NCBI GenBank assembly: GCA_015680905.1 | Contig: CM027378.1 | Location: 89,123,501 to 89,187,500, forward strand | Direction: 5' to 3' | Length of the DNA stretch: 64,000 bases | Origin: Coptis chinensis | Lineage: Eukaryota > Streptophyta > Magnoliopsida > Ranunculales > Ranunculaceae | Shown here: positions 45,148 through 56,345 of the stretch, piece after piece | Position numbering within the stretch: position 1 is the first letter of the stretch | Layout of the letters: each line of letters begins with the position of its first letter | Program-made: the position numbers and the translations under genes | Notes under the pieces: model-generated | Database searches by the model: none | What the model was told of the DNA's origin: nothing | What the model saw: only the letters and a program-made list of their open reading frames with translations

Positions 45148-46490
45148 TCAAATGAAAATCATTCCATGGCTTTTCAAATTTTTCTCCAGTGATTCGACGA
45201 AGGAAATAAGACCCTTTAGATGCTGGCCTATCAATGATGAACGGTCCTTCCCAATTATCTGACAGCTTCCCAGATTCAATGAGCTTATGTTTTCGGCTAA
45301 GTACCTAATCTTCTGGTTCAAAACTTTTGAGGCAAAGCTTTCTATCATATTTGCGTTTCATGTCTGCCTGATATTTTATTAGACATTGTAAAGCTTCTTC
45401 TCGAGTTTTATCAATTGAATTTGCCACCAAAGTTAGAGCAGCATCATTGTTTCCAGTTTGTACTATTTCTGTCCTTGTAGTTGGTGCAATTAATTCTGTT
45501 GGGAGGACAGCATCCATGCCATAAGTTAGGTTGAAAGGGGAAAGATTGGTAGAATGCTTTGGAGTGGTGCGATAAGCCCAAAGCACTGTTGGCAACTCTT
45601 TAACCCAATTTCATTTTGCTTCATGAAGCTTTTTCTTCAAAGTCGATAGAATCGTCTTATTGGTTGCTTCTGCTTGTCAATTTGCTTGTGGATAATATGG
45701 TGCGGAGAAATTATGCTGAATTTTTAGTGAGGCGCAAAATTTGTGAATTTCTTCTGCATCAAATTGTTTACCATTATCAGAGACGATGTTAGATGGAATT
45801 CCAAAGCGACAAACAATGTATTTCCATAAGAAACGTCGTACATCTGTTGCTAAGATGTTGACAAGTGGTTGAGCTTCTACCTATTTAGTGAAATAATCAG
45901 TCGCAACCAATAAGAATTGTACACTTCCAAGAGCCTTTGGTAGGGGTCCCACAATATCCAAACCCCATTTCGCAAAAGGCCAAGGGCTTAGAATTGGGTG
46001 GAGTTTCGTTGCTGGAAGTTTGCCCATATTTGCATGTTTTTAACACGGTATGCATTTTTGGGCAAATTCCACTGAGTGTCTTTGCATGCTAGGCCACCAG
46101 TATCCTTGAGTCATGGCTTTATCTGCAAGACTACGTCCCCCATAATGGTTTCCATAAAGTCCGGAGTATATCTCTTCGAGAACTAGATGACCTTGATCTT
46201 TAGAAAGACATTTGAGAAGAGGACTGAAATTGTTTGCCTTCCTATAAAGTAGGAGCTTGCCCTTAGAATTTGGAATTATGACAAATTTCCAGGCATCTCT
46301 CTTACTTTTGTAGGAAAGTGACGAATCCTCAGGTAGAGTCTCATATTACAGAAATTCTAAATAAGTAGGTCTCCAATCATCTGGTGAAGAATCACCGTCG
46401 ATAGATTGGAGATCCAAATGTGATACTTCTGGAGAATTATCTGCTTCGTGGGACTCATCTTTCATATCATCATTGCTTTGGTCGGCATCA
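45148..46490 (-). pseudogene. Integrase region of the Tat-like element
   Basis: Read from 46490 downward. An HHCC zinc-binding part (GNHYGGRSLADKAMTQGYWW, then FAQKCIPC) leads to the catalytic core with the three acidic sites: WGLDIVGPLP (Asp), IVSDNGKQFD (Asp) and QAEATNKTI (Glu). It ends VLWAYRTTPKHSTNLSPFNL, TYGMDAVLPTEL and a C-terminal domain to about 45148. In-frame stops occur at CIPC*, YFTK*, PQAN* and HEAK*. Several are consistent with TGG to TGA/TAG changes. Integrase would have inserted the cDNA into the nucleus's DNA; this copy cannot. Confidence 0.85.
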
Positions 46491-46501
46491 TGTGTGAGTG
46501 A

Positions 46502-47264
46502 CATTGTCACCAATTAAGTACGGTACGGGTTTAAAACGGTGTATTTGAAAAAAACTTAGTTCGTGTTTTAAACAGAACGTCTCGGGAAAAAAACGGAAAA
46601 AAAAACGTAAAAAACGTGGGGCATAAAAAAAGGGTTTAAAACGGTAAAACGGGTTTAAAACGTATAATACGTACAATACGTAAAAGAAACAGTAAAAACC
46701 GATGATAAAGAATATAATAGATAAAGAATTTGATTTTTTTATAATAGTGGAAAAAAGAATTGACACATAAAATAAACATAAAAATAATACAAATGGAAGA
46801 AAATTCAAATACATGAAAGTATCAAATTATCATTACTCATCCAAATACTAAAAGTTTTAGATTCAATTGCCAAAACACCACGACTCTAAATAAGATACTA
46901 CTAATTACCAACCATAATGGCATAATCAAGTTCTACAAATAAGTTAATAACTTTAAAATTTATAATTAATTATTAATAGTCAAAAACAAAATAAAACTGT
47001 CTCAATAAGTCAATCTAACGCCCACTCTTCAAAAAGGTAAACTCCAAAACCCCTTTTTCTTCTTTGTGTTTTCTTTTAGATTAAAAAAAAAAAGAAAAAA
47101 AGTTTTAAACGGGAGATTTTCAAAATCTCGGGTTTTAAACGTTTTTTAAGTTTAAAATGGGTTTTTTTGAAAAACCCGGGTTTTAAACTGGAACCAGACG
47201 CCTTGCCAATATCTCGGGTTTTAAATGCGTTTTTTTCAAAAAAACGCCGAACTTGGTGACAATG
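46502..47264. mobile_element. Non-autonomous DNA transposon nested in the retrotransposon
   Basis: The ends CATTGTCACCAA (46502) and TTGGTGACAATG (47264) are exact 12-bp inverted repeats. The flanks GTGAGTGA (46494-46501) and GTGAGTGG (47265-47272) agree at 7 of 8 positions, as for a hAT-like 8-bp duplication. The inside is AT-rich with many GGGTTTTAAAC / AACGTAAAA words and no gene. It separates the RNase-H-side DNA from integrase. Confidence 0.65.
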
Positions 47265-47652
47265 GTGAGTGGAGAATCACTCTCAACACGATGATCGGCC
47301 AAATCTTGATGGTCGGCTAAATCTTCTTGAGCTGCTTCCTCTGAGTGAGATTCTGAACTTGTGCCGGCTGATTGAACTAGCTCTTCTCTTTTTCTTTTCC
47401 TTGTTGTTACGGCATTTACTTGCTCGAATTCAAAATTCCGAGATGTCATCTGGAAATAGCATATATGAGAAATATATAAGTTTTGGACATGTTCTTCTAT
47501 AATAGTTATGCTTGGAAAAGGTTGGAAATCAATATAGATTTTTCTTTCATTGTTAACATCAACTGTGGCAGAGAGACGTTCAGGCATAAAAAACGTGCTG
47601 CCAAATAGATGTCAATTGTTTGTCCGGTGGTCAGACTAGCAAGAATTGGCAG

Positions 47653-48462
47653 CTATACTAGGTATTCTTTCATTTTCTGAAAAGCTACGTCACACTCATC
47701 TGTCCATTGTGGGGATCCCTTAATGGTTTGAAAAAAGGGGTGGAGCCGATCTGAATATTTTGAGATAAATCTACCCAAAACGGCTATCATACCTGTAAGT
47801 TGATGGATTTGCTTCTTGGTTTTTGGCGAGGGCATTTCGGTAATTGCACGGATTTTGATCAGGATTAGCTTCAATGCCTCATTTGGTTATAAGATATCCA
47901 AGAAATTTATCCGATGCTAACCCAAATGCGCATTTTAATAGATTTAGACGCATTCTAATATGCACTAGGCGATCAAATTTTTTTTGCAAGTGATGAAGGT
48001 GTGAAGACTCTTCATGCGACTTGATGATCATATCGTCAATATAAACTTCCATAAACTTGCCTAAGAAGTCTGAAAATGATGTATTTATGAATTTCTGATA
48101 TCTCGTTGGTGCATTCTTTAGACCGAAAGGCATTATCTTATAGCAAAATAAGTGGTATGTTATGAAAGTTGTAAGTTCTTGTTCATCTTCGGCTAATGTA
48201 ATTTGATAAAATCCCATTGAGGCATCCATAAAAGAAATTCGTTTAAACCCTGAAGTGGCATCAACCATTTCAGAAATACGAGGCAAGGGATACGGGTGAA
48301 CAGGACATTTTTTATTGACATCAGTAAAATCAACACAGATTCTAAGTTTCCCATTTTTCTTAGGGACTGCTACTACATTGGATATCCATTTTGGATATAG
48401 TACAGGCCTAATAAAATTAATACTTAGAAGTTTGTTGATCTCTTCTTTCACTTTGAGCTTTC
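47653..48462 (-). pseudogene. Reverse transcriptase region of the Tat-like element
   Basis: The 48451-47879 frame has the RT blocks AVPKKNGKLRICVDFTDVN, YPLPRISEMVDATSGFKRIS, FMDASMGFYQITLAEDEQEL, MPFGLKNAPTRYQKFIN, the catalytic YIDD (YIDDMIIKS) and KCAFGLASDKFLGYLI. A second frame (47874-47653) continues with the connection region (MPSPKTKKQIHQLTGMIAVL, GRFISKYSD). A weak RNase-H-like start (LTTGQTIDIYLA) lies near 47630, then similarity is lost. It resembles the RT of the remnant at 16558-17286 but is a different lineage copy. Confidence 0.88.
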
Positions 48463-48949
48463 AATCGGGAACCATTCGGCGAGGCTTCTGACGCACTGGC
48501 TTTTGTGTTTTGTCGATATCTAGCCTGTGACATGCAAGTGAAGGATCAATTCCAGGCATTTGTTCAACCGTCCATGCAAACACTGTGCAATTTTTCTTCA
48601 AAAGCTCAACGAATTCATCCTGTTCCTTCTTGGAAATTTCCGCAGAAATAAAAGTGGTTTCTTTTTCCTTGTTCCCAATCTGTACTTCGAGGAGCCTATT
48701 GATTGTCGGGAGGCCACCTAAACGCTACTCCATAGCGTTTACCCAGCCAATGGAATTCTGTAATTGCTATTTTGTCCATCGACATTTAGGATGGTATTGC
48801 CTTTGACTTCCAATCTTTATAATCTTCGAGTACAGACTCATGGCACTTCAAAGTTGCTATCTGATCATTTCGAACTTTGCATACCATACCATCACACCAG
48901 AACTTGATAGCCTGATGGAAATTAGAAACGACAACTCCCATTGAGTGGA

Positions 48950-49456
48950 TTCAATCTCTTCCCAGTATGACATTGTAGGATGAGTTACAATCCAAGAGAA
49001 GAAAATCAATTGTAACTTCCTTATTCATTAATGTCACCGGAAGAGAGCATCTACCAATTGATTTTGTTGTTGTCCATCGAAGCCAATGATAGGATTTGGA
49101 TCGGGAACTATCATTTTCTCGGGGAGATTGAGTCCTTTGTAACAACGCTTGTAGATCACACTTGCCGAACTACCTGTATCAATCATGATTTTCTGCACAC
49201 GATGAATTCCAACAAAAGCTTGTATTATAACAGCATCATAATGAGGATGGTGCACTCCTATCAGATCATTGTCAGTCCAACAGAGAGGTCCTTCCTCATA
49301 AGTCTCAGTACCCATACCGTGGAGAAAATCATATCCACTATAAACATAGTGGTGGCTGAGATCAGTGATCTTGGAGTGATTGAAATTCTTGCGCTGGGTG
49401 TTAGACATTGAATCAACTCTGGCATGACTGACTTTGATTACATTATGTGCGGTCAC
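48950..49456 (-). pseudogene. Aspartic protease region of the Tat-like element
   Basis: The frame 49456-49034 has the active-site motif MIDTGSSASVIY preceded by DAVIIQAFVGIHRVQK. The part in the next frame (49145-48951) has VTIDFLLLDCNSSYNVILGR, the conserved second half of the retroviral-like protease fold. One frame change lies between them. It would have cut the polyprotein. Confidence 0.85.
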
Positions 49457-49726
49457 GACTAAAGCTTATTTCATTTTATCCAGCACGTAATCCTGGAGCA
49501 TACCCTTCTCGATCAAACCTTGGATTCTACCCCTTAGAGATCGGCATTGTTCAGTTTCATGACCAAAATCATTGTAGAATTTGCACCACAGTGATTTATC
49601 ACGTGTAGCCTTGGTATCTTCGGAGAGAGGAAAAGGTGGAGATAAGATATTCTTTCCCTTAATCTTCTCATAGATAACAACATACTTCTCGGTGAGGGTG
49701 GTAAGTTTTAACTCAGGAAGTTTCTT

Positions 49727-51142
49727 TTGTTCTTTGTCGTTCTATTGTTGTGGCCTACCATCACTCTTGGACTTTTGATCGGTTATTTGTTAAAACTTTG
49801 GTTTTTGACTTTGTTCTTGCGGCTTGCTTATTTGATCCCTATCTCTGTGAACTCGTGCCGATGCATCATCTTCAACTCGAATAAACTGTTAAGTTGGAGC
49901 AAAAAGTTCATAACGAGTTGTTGGGACGTCTTTTACTATAGAGTTGTAAACGCCTTCCCTATCATAATTAATGCCTTCCTTGAAAGCATAAATGACAAGA
50001 ATATCAGATGCATCTGGAATTTCAACAGCCGCTTTCTGAAATCTCGCAACAAACTTACTGAGTTTTTCGTCCTTTTGTTGTTTAATACTAAATAGAGAAT
50101 CAATATTTTTCGGTTCTTTCCAGTTGTGACGAAAATGCTCAGCAAACTTGTAAGCAAGATCAGTAAAATTATGGATGGATCTTTCTGGAAGCATGGTAAA
50201 CCATCTCATCAACTCAATTCCAATGAGTGTAGATGGGAATAACTTACAAAGAAGAGCATCGTCGAAAGTCCATAAGATCATCTTGTTTCTGTAATTAACA
50301 AGATGCATCAAAGGATCTCCATCAATCTCATCATACTTTTCGAATTCTAACTGCTTGAAGTCCCTGTGATGAACGGTTGTTTGGATTCGGAGAGAGAAGG
50401 GAGAATCGACACCACTCTCTATAGCGAGATTTTGTATTTTGTTTTCTCGTGAGTCCTTATCATTAATAGTCTTCAGTATCATCTCATGGAGACGTCGTTC
50501 AGAAAATAGAACATTCTCTCGACGATGGTCACGACCGAACTGTAGATGTTTTGGCCAAGATTTCTTCGGAGGAGGTGGAGTGAGTTCTCGTCGACCCGTC
50601 CATGAAGGTGAAGGTGACCGAGCCAGTAATGGAGATCGGTTCCTTCGTCTCCTATGGTGAACATCGGGAGAATACGAACGGAGTGCTAGACTGTCACAAC
50701 CATTTTCTTGACCTATTGCAAGTGAGTCTCCATCTCCATGGCTACCATTGTCAACATACTTTGGCCGACAATGAGCTCTTGGATTGGGACTGCAACTTGA
50801 GCGACCAGGTTGTGAATTGAAACTGCTTGGTGAATAGTGTTGTTGTCGAGATCAGCGTATACTGCTATTGCGATGAGAACTTGCAGTGGTTTGCCTACCC
50901 CTCTTAGAGCTTGGGGTAGGAACTTCATTGGTTTTTCGTTGGTTGGGTAGTCTACCTTGCCGACCTATATGGATATTTTGTCGATCTCCCTTGGTACGGT
51001 TCGAATCAGCTAAACCGGTTTTCGTCATGAGATCTTTTGTGAGTTGGTGATCCCTCACATGGTGGTCGACATCAAGGTCGGCAGCGGAGTTTGTGGATTC
51101 GCTTACGATTGCACTGGAAAGTGTTGGCTTTCGGTGTTGCAC
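49727..51142 (-). pseudogene. Gag region of the Tat-like element
   Basis: A leading part (51142-50852) is Ser/Arg/Asp-rich (disordered N-terminal gag). The main frame (50482-49889) has the plant retrotransposon gag domain: DFKQLEFEKYDEIDGDPLMH, ALLCKLFPSTLIGIELMRWF, LAYKFAEHFRHN, SLFSIKQQKDEKLSKFVARF and VYNSIVKDVPTTRYELF. The remainder to 49727 is a Gln/Lys-rich tail after a stop. Gag forms the particle that packages the element's RNA. Several frames are needed, so it is inactive. Confidence 0.82.
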
Positions 51143-51564
51143 ATTCTGTTTCTTATGAAAGCCTTTAAATAGTTTACTTCGACTTTTTTCTCTTGGTACG
51201 GGAGTTTGTACTTGGAGTCTTTGATAGAGATGCTTCAGTGTTCAAACGATCCCAAATACTTTTTGTCGTGGATCCTGAATCATCTTCGAGAAGTTGAAAC
51301 AGCTGTTTCTTCATATTGTTATTCTTGCTCTCTAATTGTCAGAGACGACGGTCTACCTGAGTTGATGGATCGGATACATGAATACCCACTCTCTCAGTCG
51401 CAGATGGCCGAGGACCATCGGACTTGGAAAGTGAATTCCCAGTAGAAGGGGAGTGCTAAACTTGTCGGTAAAAGGGAAACTTTCACCGTTGTTTGTTTTT
51501 CGAGAAGCCATTGACGTAACTTTTGTTTTGTGGTTGAGGGTAGGAGCACAGACGACACCAAATA

Positions 51565-52185
51565 TGTTTCGACAAGATTTGCCTAAACACACCAGTTGGG
51601 TCGGAAGTGATCTTTTTCGGAAGAGATTGTGAAGGAGATGGTTGTTGGGGAGAGTTGACTGGACTTCGGTTTTGAAGTTGCCTACGTACCCATAGTTATT
51701 GCTTGGGATCAAGTCTTGATTACGTAGTTCTAGAAAAATGACGAAGGTTGGATTTTATAGGTAGGATTGGTGATAGTTACTTCCTCGTTCTCCAATATTC
51801 CAATCGTAGGATAGAGTTGGAGAACTGGCGGGAGAACTGTCCAATCGTGGGATGAAGTTGGAGAACTGGCAGGAGAACTGTCACACGATATGAAGTTGAT
51901 GAAAGTGAATCTTGAATGTGGACAAAGTTGTGGAAGTTGTTTGACTTGCAAAACATGTGCGCAATTGATATTGATTTTACGTGTAGGTATGTAGGCTTTG
52001 AGCATGGGCTCTGAGCGTGGGCTTTTTGGGCTCTGAGCATGGGCTTTATTATAGATAAGCTCTAAGCATGGGCTTTTTGTAGATAAGCTCTGAGCGTGAA
52101 CTTTTTGGGCTCTAAGCATGGGCTTTAAGTGTGAGTTTGTATTGAATTGGGCTTTTATTGGGCCACATTTGTGGGGGCCGGAACA
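51565..52185 (-). repeat. 5' LTR of the Tat-like retrotransposon (shorter copy)
   Basis: 621 bp, from TGTTTCGACAAG to GGAACA. The CTTAC duplication follows at 52186. Frames that look coding here (51730-52119) are repeats of AGCTCTGAGCGTGGGCTTTT. Confidence 0.9.
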
Positions 52186-52203
52186 CTTACGAGGTTGCGA
52201 CGT

Positions 52204-53498
52204 TAGGGGTGGGCAATGGGCCGGGTCGGGCTAGCCCGGCCCTAAACATTTAAAGCCCTTCAAATTATTAGGGGCCGAATCCCGCCCTAAAATCGATATA
52301 TATAGAGGGTCGGTTAGGGTCACAAAGTCTAAATCTCAAGTTTGACCACGACCCTAGCCCTCTTTAAGGGCTTTAGGGGTCGGGCTTTAGGGCGGCCTAT
52401 ATATTTTCTTTTTTTTACTACATCGGTTTTAAAACTCATTTATATTACAAAATGTACAATAATCTACAAACTCAAAGTCCAACCAATCTAGTAATAATCC
52501 CAGATAAGTCCAAAAATTTAAAATGCACATCCACAATCTAATGAATCAAGACATCGAGAGTTCGAAATTTGTTCTTCCTTGTACTCAAACCTCACTAAAA
52601 TTACATTTAACATTGAAATACATAGACAAATAATTATATTATCATTTTAAAGGAAGAAGTAATAGATATAAAGAAAAACATAATAGTTTTGGTTAAGGGT
52701 CATGGAAGTTGTTAAACTATTTGTAATATCATAAATTATTTCTATAATAGATTCAAACAAATATAATATTACCTTTCTTCTAATTTAAAAGTGATTCAAG
52801 CTTTGTATATGGAAATGAAAATATTGGCTTTTGAACAAGTGATGGAGAAAGGTTTGAGATTACAAATGTCATTTTTCCTCGACAAAGGTTGTTTTGGTTT
52901 CTATGTTACAAATGTCTGCTCTGTATTTTGCTTTAATGGTGTGAAAGGAAACTTTTAGTTTTAGACTTGACTTGGATGTGAATAAAAATATAATTTATAA
53001 GAAATAAGTGAGAAAAGAAATTGAGAATAATAAGTTATAGACTATGACTTGATGATCAAAGGAATAAAGCCTTATTTTTTATTAGGCTAGTGCTCATTGT
53101 TCTTCATGGCTGCTAAGTTGACAAGTTTTTGTTATATAAGACAAGTTATTGGAAGTACCCTTGGGTGTAAGTGATAAATTACAAAGGACAATGTTATTTT
53201 AATTGAAAATATTTAACAAAGAGTTGGACAATTATGGTATGTGTATTTATAGTGAAAGTGTGAAACAGGGCCGATTAGGGCTTGGTTAGGGTCGGGTTAA
53301 GGTCGGGCTAATGAGGGCTGAATTAGGGTCGGGCCTATGTTTTAGAATCTTAGCCCTAGCCCTGCCCTAGAAGGCATTAGGGCCGGGCCGGCCCGGCCCT
53401 AAACTCTGTGAGGGCTTTAGTTGTGAGGGCTTTATAGGGCTTAGGGTCGGGTCGGTCAGGGCCGGGTTAGGGTCGTTAGGGCCAAATTCCCACCCCTA
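52204..53498. mobile_element. hAT-like non-autonomous element with GC-rich ends
   Basis: The left end TAGGGGTGGGCAATGGGCCG and right end ATTCCCACCCCTA are inverted. Next to them lie strong fold-back blocks (GGGTCGGGCTAGCCCGGCCC on the left, GGGCCGGCCCGGCCCTAAA on the right). GGTTGCG occurs just outside both ends, with four extra bases on the left, so the 8-bp duplication has been slightly altered. The 1.3-kb inside is AT-rich and non-coding. It sits 18 bp after the retrotransposon in the same PMD exon. Confidence 0.72.
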
Positions 53499-54535
53499 GG
53501 TTGCGTGTTGGAAAAGGAAAGATTGTAGCTTTTAATTCAAAATATGAGTTATTTGATGATGCTGTCAAATATTTACCATTTTTAACGGAGGATGAAATTT
53601 ATAGCGGCAGCATCAAACTGAGTCATTTAGATATGTATACAACTTATGTAGTGCAAGATGGTGTTAATGAAAGAGAAATAGGATTTCATGCTCTCATGTT
53701 GTATGCTCTCATGTTCTAGCTAGTCTTACTCTGATAGATGAGATCAGTAGTTATGACTGGGTAGGAACTGCATATACGCATCTGATCGGGTCTTTGGACT
53801 TGGTATGTCGTTTTGGCATTGGCAATGGTAGTAAAGTTGTGGTGGGGATGTGGCAAGTCATTGAGGTAATTAAAGTTAATTATTTTTTAAATGGATTTGA
53901 TTAGTTAGTTATATGCTAATATATTTGTTTTTGTTCAGTATTGGTATTATTCCTATTTTCGAAATGGCATGCACGTTCGGATACTTGAAGAGCCCAACCA
54001 ATTTCCTCCTATAAATAATTGGGGTCCAACTTACCGTCATAAGGTTGCGGGTGAAGCTCATTGTAATCTAAGTCTAGCGCGACAGCAGGTAAAGTTTCGT
54101 ACTCGGAGTTCTATTGTATGGCTACCATGGGTAGATTCCACATGCATATGCATAAATCATCCATATGTTCGGAAAGCATTAGAGTTGACTAGTCGACGAT
54201 GCATCTTGTTTGGTATTTAGGAGAGCGTTGTCATCACCAAGTCACTGGCGTTCCTTCAGTTCCTTGTGATCCCCCTTCGTATATGAATCTTAACGGATGC
54301 CAGACTAATATATTGCTCCGATGGTACAACAGTGGCGGCATTTCTATTGATGCCTTGATTAGATAGGTTAGTGACTATTGGGCTCGTGTCTCAATGGGGA
54401 TGCTTCTACCCCCAACTTATAGAGGTGTGAATGTGAACTTTGTTGGTGCATCTGGTCTTAAGGAGGATGTAGGTATCTCACAGTTGATGGGGGCAACCCT
54501 TAATCGCTCATCATATATAAAGATAGTTGGTTGAA

Positions 54536-54917
54536 ATCCACGACTTTGATGTATTATAATTTTACACTTCTTAAAAAAGATTATGCCCTTGGTATACGAC
54601 ATAATTCTTACACAATTCTGTATCTTGCACACACCCCAATAAATCGATTACATGCATGATTCATTCCAATCTTGTCCACAACCCAATAAATATTGTTTGA
54701 CATTATTCATTCCAATCTTGCCCACAACCCAATGACCCTAATCAATAGCGTACAGACCACAAGAAAATAAAATCCAATAATTCAATCTTATCAACCCAAT
54801 GACCCTATAAAAAGACTGTCTTTTCCTCTCTCAAATGCCCATTCCCGCAAACATCAGTAATACTTTATTGTTGTATTATCAATAATATTGTCTCCATCTC
54901 TCTCTCTTTCAGTAACA
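54536..54917. other. Spacer between the PMD and Myb-like genes of the Harbinger element
   Basis: Contains a direct repeat of TTCATTCCAATCTTG...CACAACCCAAT (about 54659-54685 and 54706-54732). GACCCTATAAAAAGACTG at about 54801 is a plausible TATA box for the downstream gene, roughly 110 bases before its start. Confidence 0.5.
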
Positions 54918-55216
54918 ATGTCAAGCAGGGGAGCATCATTTAGCGTTAATGAAGACACAATATTATGCCAAGCATGATTGGATAATTCAATTGATCCAAT
55001 TACTGGAACAAATCAATCAGGCAACATATTGTGGGATAAAATTAAAGAACAATTTGAGAATCAGAGGATGATACGGGGTTTTACAGAGGCACGAATTATG
55101 AGAAGTGTTACAAGTCGTTGACAACTTATAAATAAAGCAGTTACTTTATTTCATAGATGTTTAAATCAAACCTAGGATATGAACAGATCAGGAACAAACG
55201 AAATGGACATTGTAAG

Positions 55217-55266
<50 letters not shown>

Positions 55267-55936
55267 ATTATTTAGCTAGAATATAATTGATTAAACTCAA
55301 ACTATTTTTTTTTTTTTTTTAAAGATAGAGCAAGCAAGGAAATTATATGTCACCAGGTCTTCAGATAATAAACCTTTCAAATTTGATCATGCGTGGTTTA
55401 TTTTGAAAGACTACGAAAAATGGGCGCGTCATTCAATTCCAACTATACCTGGTTTCCCTCAAACTAATTTTCATAACGGGTATCTAGCTCCATTAAACGA
55501 ACAAGATGGCATGGGGGGAACACCTGATTCTAAAATGCAAGGACCTGGTTCATCAAAAAGACCGGATTGTGGAAGATACAAATCAAAATAAAAAAAAATA
55601 GTTGACAGTCAAAACGAAACTTCTCTCAAAGAATTAACGCGACAATCTCAACGAGCGATGGAGACCTTTGAGGCAGCAATTGACCGTGGGAAAAAATTCT
55701 ATGAAAGTGAAGCGTCTAATCCTTCAAGGATTAAACTTGCAGAAAAAAAAGAATTACGTGAGACATTGGCATGGGAAAAAGAGATCATGAACACAAATAC
55801 ATCGACTATGACACCTCAAGGAAAAGAATGATACAAAAACGCAAAGAAACAAAATTTGAAATATCAAACTCTTCGCAATGCACAAACTACTTCAAGAAAT
55901 TTGCACTTTGAAGAATATGGGGAAGAAAGCGATTGA
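54918..55936 (+). pseudogene. Myb/SANT-like ORF1-type protein of a PIF/Harbinger transposon
   Basis: From ATG 54918 the frame encodes MSSRGASFSVNEDTILCQA, DPITGTNQSGNILWDKIKEQ and INKAVTLFHRCLNQT (a trihelix/Myb-like fold). After an intron (55212-55324, carrying an AT microsatellite) it continues with IEQARKLY, KPFKFDHAWFILKDYEKWAR and a charged C-terminus (KELTRQSQRAMETFEAAI... EEYGEESD). Genomes often label such proteins 'glutathione S-transferase T3-like' or NAM-associated; they are ORF1 of PIF/Harbinger transposons and partner the transposase at DNA. In-frame stops at QA*LDNS, SR*QLIN, NQT*DMN, GKE*YKN and near RYKSK make it inactive. Most are TGG to TGA type. It is oriented as the PMD gene and near the right terminal repeat. 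Confidence 0.82.
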
Positions 55937-56199
55937 TTAATTTGATTAAATATTTTAAATGCTTCATATGTATTTGATGCATTTTTAATGTATTTCCTTT
56001 TAATTTGTTATTTTTTTTATTTTCAATAAATATTTTATTTCAATAATTAATTAAGTTGTTACAAATCGGAATAAATTTAATCTTAAAATTGAAATTAGAA
56101 TAAAGAAATACAACTAAAGCAAAAAAATATAAAAGGGTAGAATAGAATGGTAATTGTATAAACTAATTTATTAAAAAAACTTAAAATAGATAATTCAAT

Positions 56200-56345
56200 T
56201 CTAACCGTTATTGTGAGTGGCGGGTGGAAATATGAATTGAAATTCTAACCGCCACAGTGAGTGGCGTGTAGAGTTATTTCGAAATTCTAACCGCTATCCA
56301 CAGATGCATATAGATTTATTTGGAATTTTTTCTCTAGCCGCCACT
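56200..56345. repeat. Subterminal repeats of the Harbinger element (right side)
   Basis: Four spaced copies of a TCTAACCGCCA / TCTAGCCGCCACT word, each followed by a GTGAGTGGCGGG-like segment. Left-side partners lie at about 36634-36740 (TTCTAGCCGCCATTGG, GAGGGCGGGTGCAAAA). They are probably protein-binding sites for transposition. Confidence 0.7.

Larger units (their letters stand above)
38102..52185 (-). mobile_element. Ty3/Gypsy LTR retrotransposon (Tat-like), 14.1 kb, CTTAC target duplication
   Basis: Long terminal repeats lie at 38102-38810 and 51565-52185; both start TGTTTCGACAAGATTTG and end ...ACA. The flanks carry a perfect 5-bp duplication, CTTAC, at 38097-38101 and 52186-52190. 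Gag, protease, reverse transcriptase and integrase are coded on the minus strand, so the right LTR is the 5' LTR. A primer-binding-site-like TGGTGTCGTCTGTG starts 4 bases inside it (51560-51547). Between integrase and the 3' LTR lie an opposite-strand extra ORF (41566-44335) and a host-gene copy (38895-39922). Antisense extra ORFs in this position are known in Tat-lineage elements. Many stops and a 763-bp insert show it is dead. It sits in a PMD exon of the Harbinger element. Confidence 0.92.
37662..54535 (+). pseudogene. Plant mobile domain gene inside the Harbinger element, split by two transposons
   Basis: The first part (ATG 37662 to 38101) encodes MSGILHKFRGKSTKSKK, SYFEFDHSSYHRVVVEESTH, SFTLREGGRTKEKVGKKGTL, LQNVGFDVFAQIDIEK and the PMD signature VERWWDSTHTFHFPYGE. 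It breaks at FSMLT, where the retrotransposon inserted. It resumes at 53499 with RVGKGKIVAFNSKYELFDDA, then IYSGSIKLSHLDMYTTYVVQ, SYDWVGTAYTHLIGSLDL, YWYYSYFRNGMHVRILEEP and SSIVWLPWVDSTC to about 54535. Taking out both inserts and one copy of each duplication leaves the frame continuous across the junction. Two earlier in-frame stops (TAA after NAPNP, TAA after VNFG) and later frameshifts show decay. The family is linked to silencing of transposons and genes (MAIN, MAIL1). Whether the copy ever acted for the transposon is unknown. Confidence 0.82.
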
